Source of the DNA: Streptomyces sp. A0642
GTDB taxonomy: Bacteria > Actinomycetota > Actinomycetes > Streptomycetales > Streptomycetaceae
Assembly: GCF_004795105.1 (NCBI RefSeq)
Contig: NZ_SSBL01000006.1
Location: forward strand, 248,001 to 312,000
Direction of reading: 5' to 3'
DNA length: 64,000 nt
Under the pieces are notes generated by a model, which did no database searches, was not told the origin of the DNA, and saw only the letters and a program-made list of their open reading frames with translations. This document shows positions 8,416 through 17,484 of the stretch, one piece after another; the first letter of the stretch is position 1, and each line of letters opens with the position of its first letter. The translations under genes were made by a program, and so were the position numbers.

Positions 8416-9945
8416 TTACCGGCTGCCGCGGGTCACCCTGGCCGAGGCATCCACCGTGTCCACCACGAGCCAGTACTCCGAGAGGTAGTGGACCTGGTCA
8501 CCCGCGTAACCGAGCACGTACTGGACGTTCCCGGCCCGGTCCGGCAGGACGTCCTCCAGGACGAACGTTCCGTCCTCGGAGACCGGGACCGGCGGCAGGT
8601 CGGCGGCATCCGGCCCGTTCAGCCGCAGGACCGTGATCCGCGGCGGCTCGGTAGGCGCCAGACCGTCCAGATCCAGCCGCCCGGTCACCCTGAACAACCC
8701 CCCGGCTACGGCGGGGCCATGGGTCACGCCCACGAACCGTGACGGTGCCAGAGCCTCCCGGGTCTGAATCGTGTGCAGCCAGAACTTCGTGCCCTCCTGA
8801 TCGGAAGTCACGACGAACAGTTGTTGACCGTCCCCGGAGAATTCCATGCCCCGCGGGACGACGCGGTGGCCCGCGGCCTCGTCCTCGAAGCTGATGCGCA
8901 GCGGCTCACGCCCGACGGACGGGTCGGCGAAGGCCAGAGTCAGGTCGGCCGCGTCGCCCGAAGCCGCGCCGCCCTGGGCGAACCACTTGCCGTCGGGACT
9001 GAAGGCGACGGCCGTGGGCGCCACGCCCTGCGGCAGCGGGGCGTAGTGGTTCTCGAGAAAGCGGGCGTCCCGGCCGCCGAGCAGGACGGTCCCCCGGGCC
9101 CCGTCGGCCACCGCCAGGACGGAGCCGTCCGCGGAGAAGTCGGCGTCCCGGAAGTCCATCCCCTGACCCGTGCCGTCCTCGGCGAACCGGCGCTCGCCCA
9201 GGAACTCCAGCAGGTTCCCGTCCGCCCCGTCCGTCACCCGGTAGATCCCCAGGTCGGGGTCGTCGGTCGGGGACCAGCGCTCGGGAGCGGTCACCAGCAG
9301 CCCTCCGGGCCCTCCCTCGAGATGGACCGAGGCACTTGTGTACATGACCTCCCCGGCCGTCTCCCCCTCGCTCGTCGCGGCGACACCGACACTGCCTTGC
9401 GTGCCGGCGCAGTCCTCGGGCGACGCGGCCGGTCGGCTGGTGAAGAACAGCCGCCCGCCCGTCTGTGCCAGTTCCCGCCCGCAGCCGTCGGCCGGTGCCG
9501 TAATCGGGTCGAGTGGGTCCAGAAACCCGCTGGAGTGGGAGTAGCTTGCGATGCGGTCCGACTGCCCGGCATAGACCTTCGACCCGTCCGGCTCCACCGC
9601 GACACCGGACAGGGGAGCGGCCATGTGGGCGCTCGCGACGGCGGGCCCGGCGCCCCCGTAGAGCACGCCGACCAGCTCGCCGTCCCGCGACCCGTCCGGA
9701 TAGACCCGGTCACCGGCGATCCACACACGCCGACTGGCGTCGTCCACCGCCATCTGGGTGAACGATGCGGCCGACAGCTCCACGCCCGGGCCCGATGGCA
9801 CCACGGACGCCACGGCGGCCGCTGCCGGGGCCGCGGACGCGGTGCCCGGGGCCGCCGTCAGTGCCGACCCGGCCAGCGCACCCGCCACCAGCACGGTCAT
9901 GAGCCTCCTGGCTCTTCCTAACGTGTTCCTCAACTCTGATCCCAC
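8416..9945 (-). CDS. Secreted beta-propeller-like protein
   Basis: About 509 residues if started at the GTG at 9945. That start gives a short basic n-region (RARRL), a hydrophobic stretch MTVLVAGALAGSALTAA and an AxA cleavage site (ASA), a standard Sec signal peptide. The mature part contains repeated propeller-like strands (SGVAVEPDGSKVYAG, DADFSADGSVLAVADG, TAVAFSPDGKWFAQGG, GMEFSGDGQQLFVV), spaced as in WD40/YVTN-type proteins. The C-terminal 110 residues (VTGRLDLDG...ITVLR...VSEDGTFVLEDV) look like an Ig-like carbohydrate-binding or adhesion module. Starts at 10011 or 9900 are possible. Probably extracellular; ligand unknown. Confidence 0.75.
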   Translation of the reverse strand: MGSELRNTLGRARRLMTVLVAGALAGSALTAAPGTASAAPAAAAVASVVPSGPGVELSAASFTQMAVDDASRRVWIAGDRVYPDGSRDGELVGVLYGGAGPAVASAHMAAPLSGVAVEPDGSKVYAGQSDRIASYSHSSGFLDPLDPITAPADGCGRELAQTGGRLFFTSRPAASPEDCAGTQGSVGVAATSEGETAGEVMYTSASVHLEGGPGGLLVTAPERWSPTDDPDLGIYRVTDGADGNLLEFLGERRFAEDGTGQGMDFRDADFSADGSVLAVADGARGTVLLGGRDARFLENHYAPLPQGVAPTAVAFSPDGKWFAQGGAASGDAADLTLAFADPSVGREPLRISFEDEAAGHRVVPRGMEFSGDGQQLFVVTSDQEGTKFWLHTIQTREALAPSRFVGVTHGPAVAGGLFRVTGRLDLDGLAPTEPPRITVLRLNGPDAADLPPVPVSEDGTFVLEDVLPDRAGNVQYVLGYAGDQVHYLSEYWLVVDTVDASARVTRGSR

Positions 9946-10206
9946 CCCTGATGCCGGCGCGCCACCGCTGACAGGGCGGCGCTGGTGTAGATACGAAAGC
10001 GTCATCGGCACACTGAGACAAGCCGTTCACTCGCATCGCCGTGTCGCGGTGGCGGCCGGGGAACACACCACTTCGATCACCTCACCGGATGGCGGGGCAC
10101 TTGCCACGGCTTCCGTATTCCTGGTGCTGTGACCGACAGGGCCCCCCCGTGATCGGAAGACGGCTCGGGGGACGAGCGCACGCGAAACGGCTGGTATTAC
10201 TGGGGC

Positions 10207-10584
10207 ATGCAGGAAGACACCGTACGCTCCGCGATCGACACGTTCATCTCCGCGTTCAACGCCACGGACGACACCTATGTAACTGCCCTGCTCTCGCAGG
10301 CCCTCACCTCAGACGTGGTCTTCTGGGGACCGTTGGGTCGCAGCGAAGGAATCGCGGCGGTCGAGCGGTTCGTGCTCGACATCCGGCGCCACCCGGCGGG
10401 GACCGGCACGATGGTGCGCTGCTCAGCGGTGGACATGCCTGACGAATGGGCCCGGTACCAGTGGGTCTTCACCATGCCTGAGGGAGGCCCCCGCCTGGCG
10501 GGAACGGACGTCGTCCATCTGCGACGGAGCCTCATCGACCAGATCATCGTCTTCGCGGGGGAGATCAAGGCGTCCGTCTCCTGA
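10207..10584 (+). CDS. NTF2/SnoaL-like domain protein
   Basis: 125 residues with the alpha+beta cone layout of the NTF2-like superfamily. An N-terminal helix IDTFISAFNATDD leads to SDVVFWGPLGRSEG, AAVERFVLDIRR, strands with ARYQWVFT and a final VHLRRSLIDQIIVF strand. Members act as isomerases, dehydratases or small-molecule binders; the specific role cannot be read from sequence. It is divergent from the propeller gene with about 260 bp between. Confidence 0.75.
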   Translation: MQEDTVRSAIDTFISAFNATDDTYVTALLSQALTSDVVFWGPLGRSEGIAAVERFVLDIRRHPAGTGTMVRCSAVDMPDEWARYQWVFTMPEGGPRLAGTDVVHLRRSLIDQIIVFAGEIKASVS

Positions 10585-11384
10585 GTCCGAGGCGAGCAGC
10601 ATCCAAGCGCGCAGCTAGCGCACCGAACTGGTGCTGCCCCGGCGCACGATCTGCTGCGGCCTCTGTCCCTCCGGTCGGTCAGTCTGCGTACACGGACAGG
10701 CTCAGCCCACTCGCCTCCAGCGACCGGATCGGACGTCACCGCACATCCAACCGTGGTGACCACCAGCCCGGCGAACCTTACCCTCAGACCACTAGCGACC
10801 GCATCGCTATCGAGTCCGAGGCTGCGGTTCTGTCAGGATCACGCCGCAGCCGATCAGACACGGATCATTTCGACGGGTAGTCGATTCACGTGCCCGTGAC
10901 GAAGTTCGCCCGACGCGTGGCGTGTCGATGCAGATCCCGGGAGGGCGGCGAGGAGCGAGGCGATAGCCTCGGCCACCGACGCGGAACGGGCGGCGTTGCG
11001 GTCGGCGAGCACGCTGCGCCGCCGTTTCTGCAACGGCCCGGTCACCACTTCAGCGCCCCGCGAGGGGTAGCAGCCGCGATCGCTGGCCGTCGAACGAATC
11101 GGTTCCGGGACACGTATGACGACCCGTGGAAACGAGCCGTCCGATCGGCTTGAGGACGTGGGGCCGGCGCCCTCGGATGGTGCCGGTGCTTCGCTCTCGT
11201 CCACCCTGTGCCGAGCGGGGCACAGGTGCTTCCTCTCATCACCGTGGGTATGCGAGCTGACCTCCGCCGCTGAGCACTCACTGGCATGCCCACTCACACC
11301 GTGCTCACCAAGGGTGTTTATTGGCCCGCTTTCTGGTTACAGAAGGTAGTTACAGGCGGTCAGTACTCGACGGAAGGCAGGAAA
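10585..11384. other. 800-bp gap without supported gene
   Basis: Open frames on both strands (for example minus 10854-11297) lack motifs and look like shadows. I see no RNA gene or mobile end here. Confidence 0.5.
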
Positions 11385-11576
11385 ATGGCCCTCGTGAATG
11401 TGCTCGTCCTCGTCGTCGTCCTCGTCCCCCTCGTTGTTCTGGCGCTGGCCCCCAGCGTGCCGGCGCGGCGCAATCCCTTCCCGGGTCGCCGGTCCGGCCG
11501 GGCTCAGCGCTCCTTCACCGCGGTGCGGCCGAGCGACTTGCCCCGTCAGCAGACGAGCCGTCATCACACCCGCTGA
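11385..11576 (+). CDS. Small single-pass membrane peptide
   Basis: 63 residues. The N-terminus (NVLVLVVVLVPLVVLALAP) is one strongly hydrophobic helix and the rest is basic and serine-rich (RRSGRAQRSF), which predicts an outside-N, inside-C single-pass protein. GGCAGG lies about 5 bases before the ATG at 11385. A stem-loop terminator follows 20 bp after the stop. No family is known to me. The hydrophobic helix plus RBS and terminator favour a real gene. Confidence 0.45.
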   Translation: MALVNVLVLVVVLVPLVVLALAPSVPARRNPFPGRRSGRAQRSFTAVRPSDLPRQQTSRHHTR

Positions 11577-11595
11577 CCCGGAGGCGCAATGCGAA

Positions 11596-11634
11596 ACGCC
11601 CGGCCCCTTCGTTCCCACGGAGCGGGCCGGGCGT
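11596..11634 (+). terminator. Stem-loop terminator
   Basis: Perfect 11-bp inverted repeat ACGCCCGGCCC / GGGCCGGGCGT with a 17-nt loop and no U-tract, the usual actinomycete form. It lies 20 bp after the small membrane peptide gene. Confidence 0.75.
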
Positions 11635-11701
11635 CTTCCCGCTGCCGGCGCCCGAACCGGGACCTGGACGGTAGCGGCCGGAAGAATTGATCCTGGGCAC
11701 G

Positions 11702-12028
11702 ATGAAGGTTCGGACACTTGCTCCGGACCTGTCGACGTCCTTCAGGTGTACCGACCCGCAGGTTGTTGATGTGGCAACCAGTGACTGGTATCCGAGTGGG
11801 GGGTGGCAGCGATGGTTGGTGAGGGAGGCGTCCAGGGCTGCGGTCCCTTCGGTGTCGCTGGTGCAGGGCCGCAGGGAGGCAATCAACGAGGCGGTACGCC
11901 AGGCGCTCGGCCGCCTTCGGGCCGAACTCGGACCCGTGTGGAAGATCCATCTCGAGTTCTACGCGCTTCACGAAGACCCGGACCTTGATCGCTACCTGAC
12001 CGACCCGGCCGGATTCGTTCGCGCCTGA
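11702..12028 (+). CDS. Hypothetical protein
   Basis: 108 residues from ATG 11702 (an in-frame ATG at 11687 is also possible). It starts KVRTLAPDLSTSF, has a VVDVATSDWYPSGGW segment and an amphipathic helix REAINEAVRQALGRLRAEL, and ends with KIHLEFYALHEDPDLDRYL. No family was recognised. Composition is acceptable but third-position GC is lower than in neighbours (many T-ending codons), which may indicate transfer or decay. Confidence 0.4.
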   Translation: MKVRTLAPDLSTSFRCTDPQVVDVATSDWYPSGGWQRWLVREASRAAVPSVSLVQGRREAINEAVRQALGRLRAELGPVWKIHLEFYALHEDPDLDRYLTDPAGFVRA

Positions 12029-12482
12029 CCTCGCCGGGCGCATTCGTCGCGATGGCGCCACCGGTGGCGTATGCCACCGATGGGCCCCGCTCGTTGGCGA
12101 GTTGGTGCCGGCCGCCGAGACCGCCCCAGCGAGTTGGCCCCGCCGGGCGGATCACAAGCCGACTGCTCCCCGATCACCAGAACGATCTTGTCTGCGCGCA
12201 CCCCGACTGCAAGCCCATGCGCCTGACTCGATAACACCCACGAGCGGCGTTGCGCTCCCCTGCAGGTGAGCCGGAGTCGCGGCTGTCCCTGAGCGGGGTG
12301 GGTCGCGGAGGGCTGGAGGTGTGCGTACGCCGCGGCCGCTGTGGTCGGGTACGGCGCTTGTGCGGCACGGCGCGGTATTCGGATGCTGGTGGAGTAGGCC
12401 GGTCGCTTCCCTCGCCAGGATGCGCCGCCCGCGCTCCGGGGAGAGCCTGGAGGGGCACCGTCTTCCATCCCCTTGGAGAGTC
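12029..12482. other. Gap with possible gene tail
   Basis: No intact gene. One plus-strand frame ends in VCAHPDCKPMRLTR at about 12232, which looks like the tail of some Cys/His protein, but no body can be traced upstream. Confidence 0.35.
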
Positions 12483-12734
12483 ATGATCGTCAAAATGCTG
12501 CACGACAAGGGCTTGAAGTCTGAGCACGCCTACGCCGCCGGGTTCGTGTCGATCGGGTTGTCGGTGGCCTCCTGGTTCGGGTCCATGAAGGTCGAGCCGC
12601 TCGGTGTGGCTCGCGCTGACCGGTGGGGGATCTTCGTCGGGGAGTGGGCTCCCACGTTCTTCGGGCTCGGGCTGGCCCTGGCCCACTACGAGCATGCCGA
12701 GCACGAGGAAACCCTGCACTCGATCTCGCACTAG
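12483..12734 (+). CDS. Small two-helix membrane protein
   Basis: 83 residues from the ATG at 12483, which has GGAGAG 5-10 bases upstream. A first hydrophobic segment (AAGFVSIGLSVASWF) and a second (WAPTFFGLGLALAHYE) form a likely helical hairpin, separated by a short soluble loop with SMKVEPLGVARADRW. The C-terminus is His/Glu-rich. Small proteins of this type are common and uncharacterised in Streptomyces. It is followed 43 bp later by another tiny membrane protein gene, probably in the same transcript. Confidence 0.6.
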   Translation: MIVKMLHDKGLKSEHAYAAGFVSIGLSVASWFGSMKVEPLGVARADRWGIFVGEWAPTFFGLGLALAHYEHAEHEETLHSISH

Positions 12735-12777
12735 CCGCTGATGGAGTCGAGCGGCCATGCGCGGGCACTCGTGAGTC

Positions 12778-12936
12778 ATGTCTTCTCACGTGGCAGCATC
12801 GTCGATGGTTGTGCTCGCTGAGCGGTGGCAGGGGCCGCCCTGGTTCAAATGGGCGTTCCTCGGGGTGTGGGTGCTGTTCGCGGTCTTCATCCTGTTGAAG
12901 CTGCGCAAGAACGGGTGGAAGTTCCCGAAGCGATGA
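12778..12936 (+). CDS. 52-residue single-pass membrane protein
   Basis: A short frame beginning MSSHVAASSMVVLAE; an internal ATG at 12805 may be the true start. It carries one hydrophobic helix, FKWAFLGVWVLFAVFILLKL, and ends in a basic tail KNGWKFPKR. This is typical of a small inner-membrane peptide with a cytoplasmic C-terminus. It sits just after the two-helix membrane protein and just before a strong terminator, which closes a likely two-gene transcript. Confidence 0.5.
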   Translation: MSSHVAASSMVVLAERWQGPPWFKWAFLGVWVLFAVFILLKLRKNGWKFPKR

Positions 12937-12960
12937 CACCCCCTGGCCACAGCCCTGTGC

Positions 12961-12982
12961 GCCCCCACCGCTTGGTGGGGGC
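12961..12982 (+). terminator. Stem-loop terminator
   Basis: Perfect 9-bp stem GCCCCCACC / GGTGGGGGC with a GCTT tetraloop, 24 bp after the stop of the 52-residue gene. Confidence 0.85.
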
Positions 12983-13589
12983 CGCGGTGTGCCGGGGCAG
13001 GAGACCGCGGTTCGTCCGGTGCGTCCGTGGGGAGCGTCTCACCTGCGCGCCGCGCCGGCGGGGGCAGCACCGCGGCGCCCCTCTGCTCGGTGGGCGGCAC
13101 CCACCCGCCGACGCGGGGTGAGCCGTGCCCTGAGGGGTGCCACTGGCGGAGGAAGACCCTCGGCCGGGGGAGTACTCACCGGGTCCTGGGTCGATGTGAG
13201 GCAGCCGTGCGGACCCTGCGGCATGGGCTCGAGGAGTTCGCGTTCCTGGTCGATCCTGGGCTGCAGGTTTCAAGCGCCAGATGTGCGGCCGCGCCAAGCT
13301 CCCGCCTCGTAGTTGGGTACTTCTCACCGCCGCCGATGACTGCCCTGGTCAGGCAGGACGAAGCCGTCGGACTACGTACTCCGATGGCCAACAGAGGGCA
13401 ATCACGTTCGTGACAACGAGGTGCCCCGGGCTCACCCAACCATCCACCTTGCGCACACGGCCTGAGCCGCCCTCGCAATGGTGAACTACCCGCGCGTCTC
13501 ATGGCCGTCGCCACCAAAGAGCTCGCGGAGCCTCTCAACCCGGTTCTTGCTGTTGAGACGATCCTGAGCGGGGCGGCGATCCGCGCTGG
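12983..13589. other. Gap without supported gene
   Basis: About 600 bp with frequent stops in most frames and irregular codon bias. It probably contains decayed sequence; nothing could be named. Confidence 0.5.
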
Positions 13590-14150
13590 TCAGAGCCCAT
13601 GTCGCGGTGCACGACGACCACGTCACCGACATCAGCTGTGAGTCGACCACGCTCGCCCCGGCGGAGGAGACCGGTGACAGCACCACCTGCACCGGCACCT
13701 ACACGATCACCGCGGCCGACGGCACGGCCGGCTCCGTGACCAACACCGCAACGGCGACCGGCACGGCGAACGGGGGGACCGTCACCTCACCGGAGACGTA
13801 CCAGACCGTCCCGGTCGGGCAGCCCCCTCTCACCCTGCACAAGAAGGGCGCCTCCAGCGGCCCGTTCCGGGTCGGCAGCAGGGTCCGGTACGAGTACACG
13901 GTCACCAACACCGGCAGCACCCCGCTGCACGACGTGCACGTTGCGGACCACCGCGTCGCCACGGTGACGTGTGACGGGACCACGCTGGCTCCTGGGGCGA
14001 GCACCACCTGTCAGGGCACCTATCAGATCACCCGGGCCCGACATCGACCTCTGCCGGCAGGCCGGCACCCGTGGCGGAGGTGGCAAGGGCACCGTCAAGT
14101 GCCGGATCACCAACGTGGCCCAGGCCGGCGCCGAGGACAGGCAGGGCGGA
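13590..14150 (+). pseudogene. Fragment of DUF11-repeat surface protein
   Basis: One frame (13590-14035) gives two repeats of the DUF11/TIGR01451 type found in secreted wall-associated proteins: DDHVTDISCESTTLAPAEE then TCTGTYTITAADG, and later YEYTVTNTGSTPLHDVHVAD, TTLAPGASTTCQGTYQIT. There is no start codon or signal peptide upstream. At about 14035 the frame breaks and a second frame continues as PDIDLCRQAGTRGGGGKGTVK, a different C-rich segment. The piece is therefore truncated at both ends and probably a recombination relic. Confidence 0.65.
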
Positions 14151-14630
14151 GCCATCCGCGGTGGTGGCGCGGTGTCGGAGGCCGCAGTCCGGCCCCGGCG
14201 CGCAGAGCCGCGCCACGCGCTCCTCGATGACGCGCGCGACGGCCCGGCAGGACGCCGCGTCGAGCCGCTTGGACGCGAGCCGCCGGCGGGGACCTGGTCC
14301 ACACGCAGAAGGGGGGCCTTCTCGCCGATGTCCCGCACACCGTCGGTCGGCTGGCAGACGGTCCCGCAGGATCATGCCCTCGCGGCTGGGCACCCGCACT
14401 TCGCGTACGGAGGGGAGGGCCACGGCTTCAGGGCCGAGGTGAACCCGTCCCGGCGAGCCTTGCCAGCGCCGCCCACCGCAGTGGAGAGGGTCAGTGCGGC
14501 GGCGAAGGCGAAGGGGACCACCGCGCCCGCGGCCAGGGCCGGGGAGCAGCCCCGCTCCACGGGGTGCCGTCGCCCGGGAGACGCGGGCCCCCCGTCCCGG
14601 CCTGCGGACCTTGCGGCTTGATGCTCAGCG
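14151..14630. other. Decayed segment with signal-peptide-like frame
   Basis: On the minus strand a GTG-started frame (14560-14372) encodes a basic start and a hydrophobic run PALAAGAVVPFAFAAALTLS, like a signal peptide, then stops. Other minus frames continue toward 14030 without a recognisable domain. It may be a broken secreted-protein gene. Confidence 0.3.
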
Positions 14631-16340
14631 CTACGAAGGGTTCAAGCCGGGCCCCACGCCCGTCTGCGTACCCTGCCAGAAGGCGCAGTGGTGCGCGTCG
14701 TACGCGTCGGAGGCGTGGATCGCCCCGGGGCCGGGCGCGAGCGACAGGACGGGGCCCGTGGTGCGCAGGACCGGCCAGCGTGGAGCGCCGGGTGTGTTCG
14801 GGTTCCCGGTGTGGGCGAAAGACGCCCAGTAGTCGATCATGCGGTCGGACAAGGTGCCCTGCGCCTCGGTGAGGGGCTGTTGGGTCGGCACGGAGGAGAA
14901 GAGGTAGGGCAGTTCGAAGCCGTGCGCTGCCCCGTAGGGGAGGTCGGCGTGCGCGGGAAGGCCGGTCAGGACAGGGGCGTCCGGGTCGTTGAACTCGTAG
15001 CCGTAGAGCGGGAGGCGAGGCGCCTTCGTGGTGATCTCGCGGGCCGCCTGGAGCGTGGTGCATGTCAGGGAGCGGTCGGTCAGCGCCGCGGACCAGGCCA
15101 GCGCCGGGGTCGGGTAGCGGGCCGCCGGGTAGTGCGAGGCCACGGCGGCGCCGGCCGGGCCGAAGGTGTCGTCGAGACGGGCGCGGTAGTCCTCCTCCGT
15201 CCGGAGGGGGTACGCGGTGAGTGACTGGCCGACGAACATCCGCATCTCGTCGTGATTGGTGCCCTGGAGCAGCGGCACCCGGTGGAAGCGGCCGGAGGCG
15301 AGGGCCTCGCCGGGTGCCGTGGGAAGCAGTGAGTTGCCGAAGGCGGGGCGGTTGAAGGACTGCATGAGTTGCGTGGTGGCGAGGTGTTCCGTGCTCTGCT
15401 CGCGCAGGCAGGCCAGCACTCGGGCATCGTCGCTCGACGCGCAGCCGAGTTGTGCCGCGGCTCGGGCGCCGTTGTCCTGGACGTCGTGTGCGGGGGCGAA
15501 GGGCTCGTACGCCGGTGTTCCGGGGCCGAGGGCGCCGGGCGGGAACGACATGAGGCAGGAACCGCTCTGCAGCACCGCCCTCTGGAAGAGCCCGGCCGCG
15601 CGCGGGGAGGTGAGGTGCGCGCAGATGCTCAGGGCGCCCGCGGATTCGCCGAACAGTGTGACGGCGCCGGGGTCGCCGCCGAAGCGCTCCACGTTCGCCC
15701 GTACCCAGCGCAAGGCGGCCTGCTGATCGGCGAGGCCGAACGGCGGAGCGGAGCCCAGGGCCCGATGACCGAAGTAGCCGAAGACGCCGAGGCGGTAGTT
15801 GACCGTGACGACGAGGGTGTCTCCGCGAACGGCCAGCCGCTCCGCACCGTAGTCGCCGCCGGACCCGCCGAGGAACGCCCCGCCGTGCAACCACACCAGT
15901 ACCGGGCGCCGTTCGCCGGCGGGCGGACGTGCCGACGGTGCGGTGACGTTGAGATAGAGGCAGTCCTCGGAACCGCTCCCCCCTTCCATGCCGGGCATCG
16001 GCATCTGTACGCAGCGCGAGGCGGGGGCCGTGGCGTCCCTCACCCCCCGCCAGGCCGGCGCCGGCGCGGGTTCCTGCCAGCGCAGGCGGCCCGTGGGCGG
16101 TGCGGCGTAGGGGATGCCGTCGAAGGTGACGTACGAGCCGTGGGCGGCGCCGCGGATCAGGCCGTGGTCGGTCCGTACGACGGTCTCCGTGCGAACTCCT
16201 TCTGCGCGCGGCGGTTCTGCGGCCGCCGTCGTCACGGACACGGCCGTGACCGCGAGCAGAACGGCCACACGCAGCAGGCGGATGCCGTGCGCGCGCCGGC
16301 CGACTCGCCTACGCGGGCGTGGTGGTGGGATCGAGGTCAT
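14631..16340 (-). CDS. Secreted type-B carboxylesterase
   Basis: 569 residues. The N-terminus has a basic region with RRR..RRAHG and a hydrophobic helix VAVLLAVTAVSVTTAAA, so it is exported. The alpha/beta-hydrolase carboxylesterase-B signatures follow: YAAPPTGRLRW, EDCLYLNV, the oxyanion segment VWLHGGAF, and the nucleophile elbow FGESAGA (Ser about 233). His in GAAHGFELPYLF completes the likely Ser-Glu-His triad. It hydrolyses carboxylic esters; the substrate is unknown. The start at 16340 has GGGAG nearby. It is divergent from a MerR regulator with a MerR-type dyad between, so it is probably regulated by that protein. Confidence 0.9.
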   Translation of the reverse strand: MTSIPPPRPRRRVGRRAHGIRLLRVAVLLAVTAVSVTTAAAEPPRAEGVRTETVVRTDHGLIRGAAHGSYVTFDGIPYAAPPTGRLRWQEPAPAPAWRGVRDATAPASRCVQMPMPGMEGGSGSEDCLYLNVTAPSARPPAGERRPVLVWLHGGAFLGGSGGDYGAERLAVRGDTLVVTVNYRLGVFGYFGHRALGSAPPFGLADQQAALRWVRANVERFGGDPGAVTLFGESAGALSICAHLTSPRAAGLFQRAVLQSGSCLMSFPPGALGPGTPAYEPFAPAHDVQDNGARAAAQLGCASSDDARVLACLREQSTEHLATTQLMQSFNRPAFGNSLLPTAPGEALASGRFHRVPLLQGTNHDEMRMFVGQSLTAYPLRTEEDYRARLDDTFGPAGAAVASHYPAARYPTPALAWSAALTDRSLTCTTLQAAREITTKAPRLPLYGYEFNDPDAPVLTGLPAHADLPYGAAHGFELPYLFSSVPTQQPLTEAQGTLSDRMIDYWASFAHTGNPNTPGAPRWPVLRTTGPVLSLAPGPGAIHASDAYDAHHCAFWQGTQTGVGPGLNPS

Positions 16341-16395
16341 GCGTGCTCCCCTGTCTCGATGGGCCGTCCGGAGGCGGCCGGTGCTCGGTACGCTA

Positions 16396-16419
16396 GAAGC
16401 TCCCGCGCACTGGAGGTTC
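16396..16419. promoter_or_regulatory. MerR-type dyad in divergent esterase/regulator promoter
   Basis: GAAGCTCC (16396-16403) and GGAGGTTC (16412-16419) form an inverted repeat (7 of 8 pairs) with an 8-bp centre. MerR proteins bind such dyads within overlong promoter spacers. It is located 8 bp before the GTG of the MerR gene and about 55 bp from the esterase start. Confidence 0.55.
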
Positions 16420-16427
16420 AAGGGTCT

Positions 16428-17351
16428 GTGACGCACCGCACATGGAGCATCGGTGAACTCGCCGCCGGGACAGGGATCGCAGTGAAGACCCTGCGTTACT
16501 ACTCCGACAGCGGTCTGCTGCCGGTGGCGGAGCGCAGCAGCGGGGGTCACCGGCGCTACGGCCCGGAGGCGTGGGAGCGCATCGGGCTGATCAGGCGCTT
16601 GCGGGCACTGGACACCCCGATCGCGACCGTCGCGCGGGTGGCGAGCGGGGAGCAGGCCCTCGGTGATTTCGTGGCGACCGAACTCGACGCCGTTGAGGAG
16701 CAGCTGACGCAGTTGCGATGGCGGCAGGCCACACTTCGCGCCCTCGACGACTGCGTGGACGGCGAGCGGCTGCGGCGCCTGGAGATTCTCGCCCGGGTGC
16801 AGCGGCTTCCGCAGGCGCGGCGGACCCTCACGGATCACTGGTACCGCGAGCTGCCCGCGGAGATGCCGAAGCGGCGGCTCGACCTCATGGTCGCCATGCT
16901 GTCGCCCGAGCCCTCGCACGACCCCTCTCCCGCCGCGGCACTGGCCTACGCGGAGATCCACGTCCTGGTGTCCACGCCCGGTTTCACGCGCTGGACGGGG
17001 GATCATTCGGAGGAGATGCGGGACGCCCCCGCCTTCTACGGCGAGATAGACGAGGCGGCTGCTCTGACAGCCGCTGCCGTGAGGGCCGGGCTCCCGCCGG
17101 GCCCCGGGGAGGCGGTCGACGCGTTCGTGTCCGCCCACGCGCGAGCTCGGAGGGAGTCGGACACCCCCGCCTTCCGTCGCTTCCTGCACGCGTTGGTCTC
17201 CAGGTCGTCGGGCTTCGACCCGCGTCTGCGCCGATACTGGGGTCTGCTGGACACCGTCACCGGCGGGCGCTCCCTGAACATGACCGCGGCCCATGCGTGG
17301 CTGACCGACGGACTGAGCCTCTCGATCACCGACACCTCGCCTCGCGCATAA
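16428..17351 (+). CDS. MerR-family transcriptional regulator
   Basis: 307 residues from a GTG at 16428. The N-terminal winged helix has the MerR signature TWSIGELAAGTGIAVKTLRYY, then GGHRRYG and IGLIRRLRALD. A coiled linker follows and then a long C-terminal domain of about 190 residues, which probably binds an effector. The open frame extends far upstream but antisense to the esterase gene, so the GTG is chosen. It is likely to control the divergent esterase and itself. The stop TAA coincides with the edge of a truncated MITE. Confidence 0.88.
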   Translation: MTHRTWSIGELAAGTGIAVKTLRYYSDSGLLPVAERSSGGHRRYGPEAWERIGLIRRLRALDTPIATVARVASGEQALGDFVATELDAVEEQLTQLRWRQATLRALDDCVDGERLRRLEILARVQRLPQARRTLTDHWYRELPAEMPKRRLDLMVAMLSPEPSHDPSPAAALAYAEIHVLVSTPGFTRWTGDHSEEMRDAPAFYGEIDEAAALTAAAVRAGLPPGPGEAVDAFVSAHARARRESDTPAFRRFLHALVSRSSGFDPRLRRYWGLLDTVTGGRSLNMTAAHAWLTDGLSLSITDTSPRA

Positions 17352-17420
17352 CGGCTGTCCCGCGATTCCTGGTGGATCAGCGCGCGGGGTCAGATGCGTG
17401 CATCGCGAGAGCGGGTGGGG
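17349..17420. mobile_element. Truncated MITE (one end only)
   Basis: From the TAA stop of the MerR gene the sequence runs TAACGGCTGTCCCGCGATTC and continues through GGTGGATCAGCGCGCGG and CAGATGCG. It matches, with few changes, the inverted right half of the intact MITE at 23043-23208. The other half is missing. It marks an old insertion at a TA dinucleotide. Confidence 0.75.
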
Positions 17421-17484
17421 TTCCCTTGAGGAACCTGAGAGGCCGCCTTCCCCAGCCTCTCCTCAAGCATCCGTCAGGGGTCCG

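Noticed and set aside
8773-9921. 382-codon plus-strand frame opposite the propeller gene
   Set aside because: Antisense shadow of a protein with a signal peptide and propeller repeats.
10725-10760. GTCACC and GGTGAC arms in the 10.7-kb spacer
   Set aside because: The spacing is 14 bp, not 9, and it is not close to a gene start. Treated as chance.
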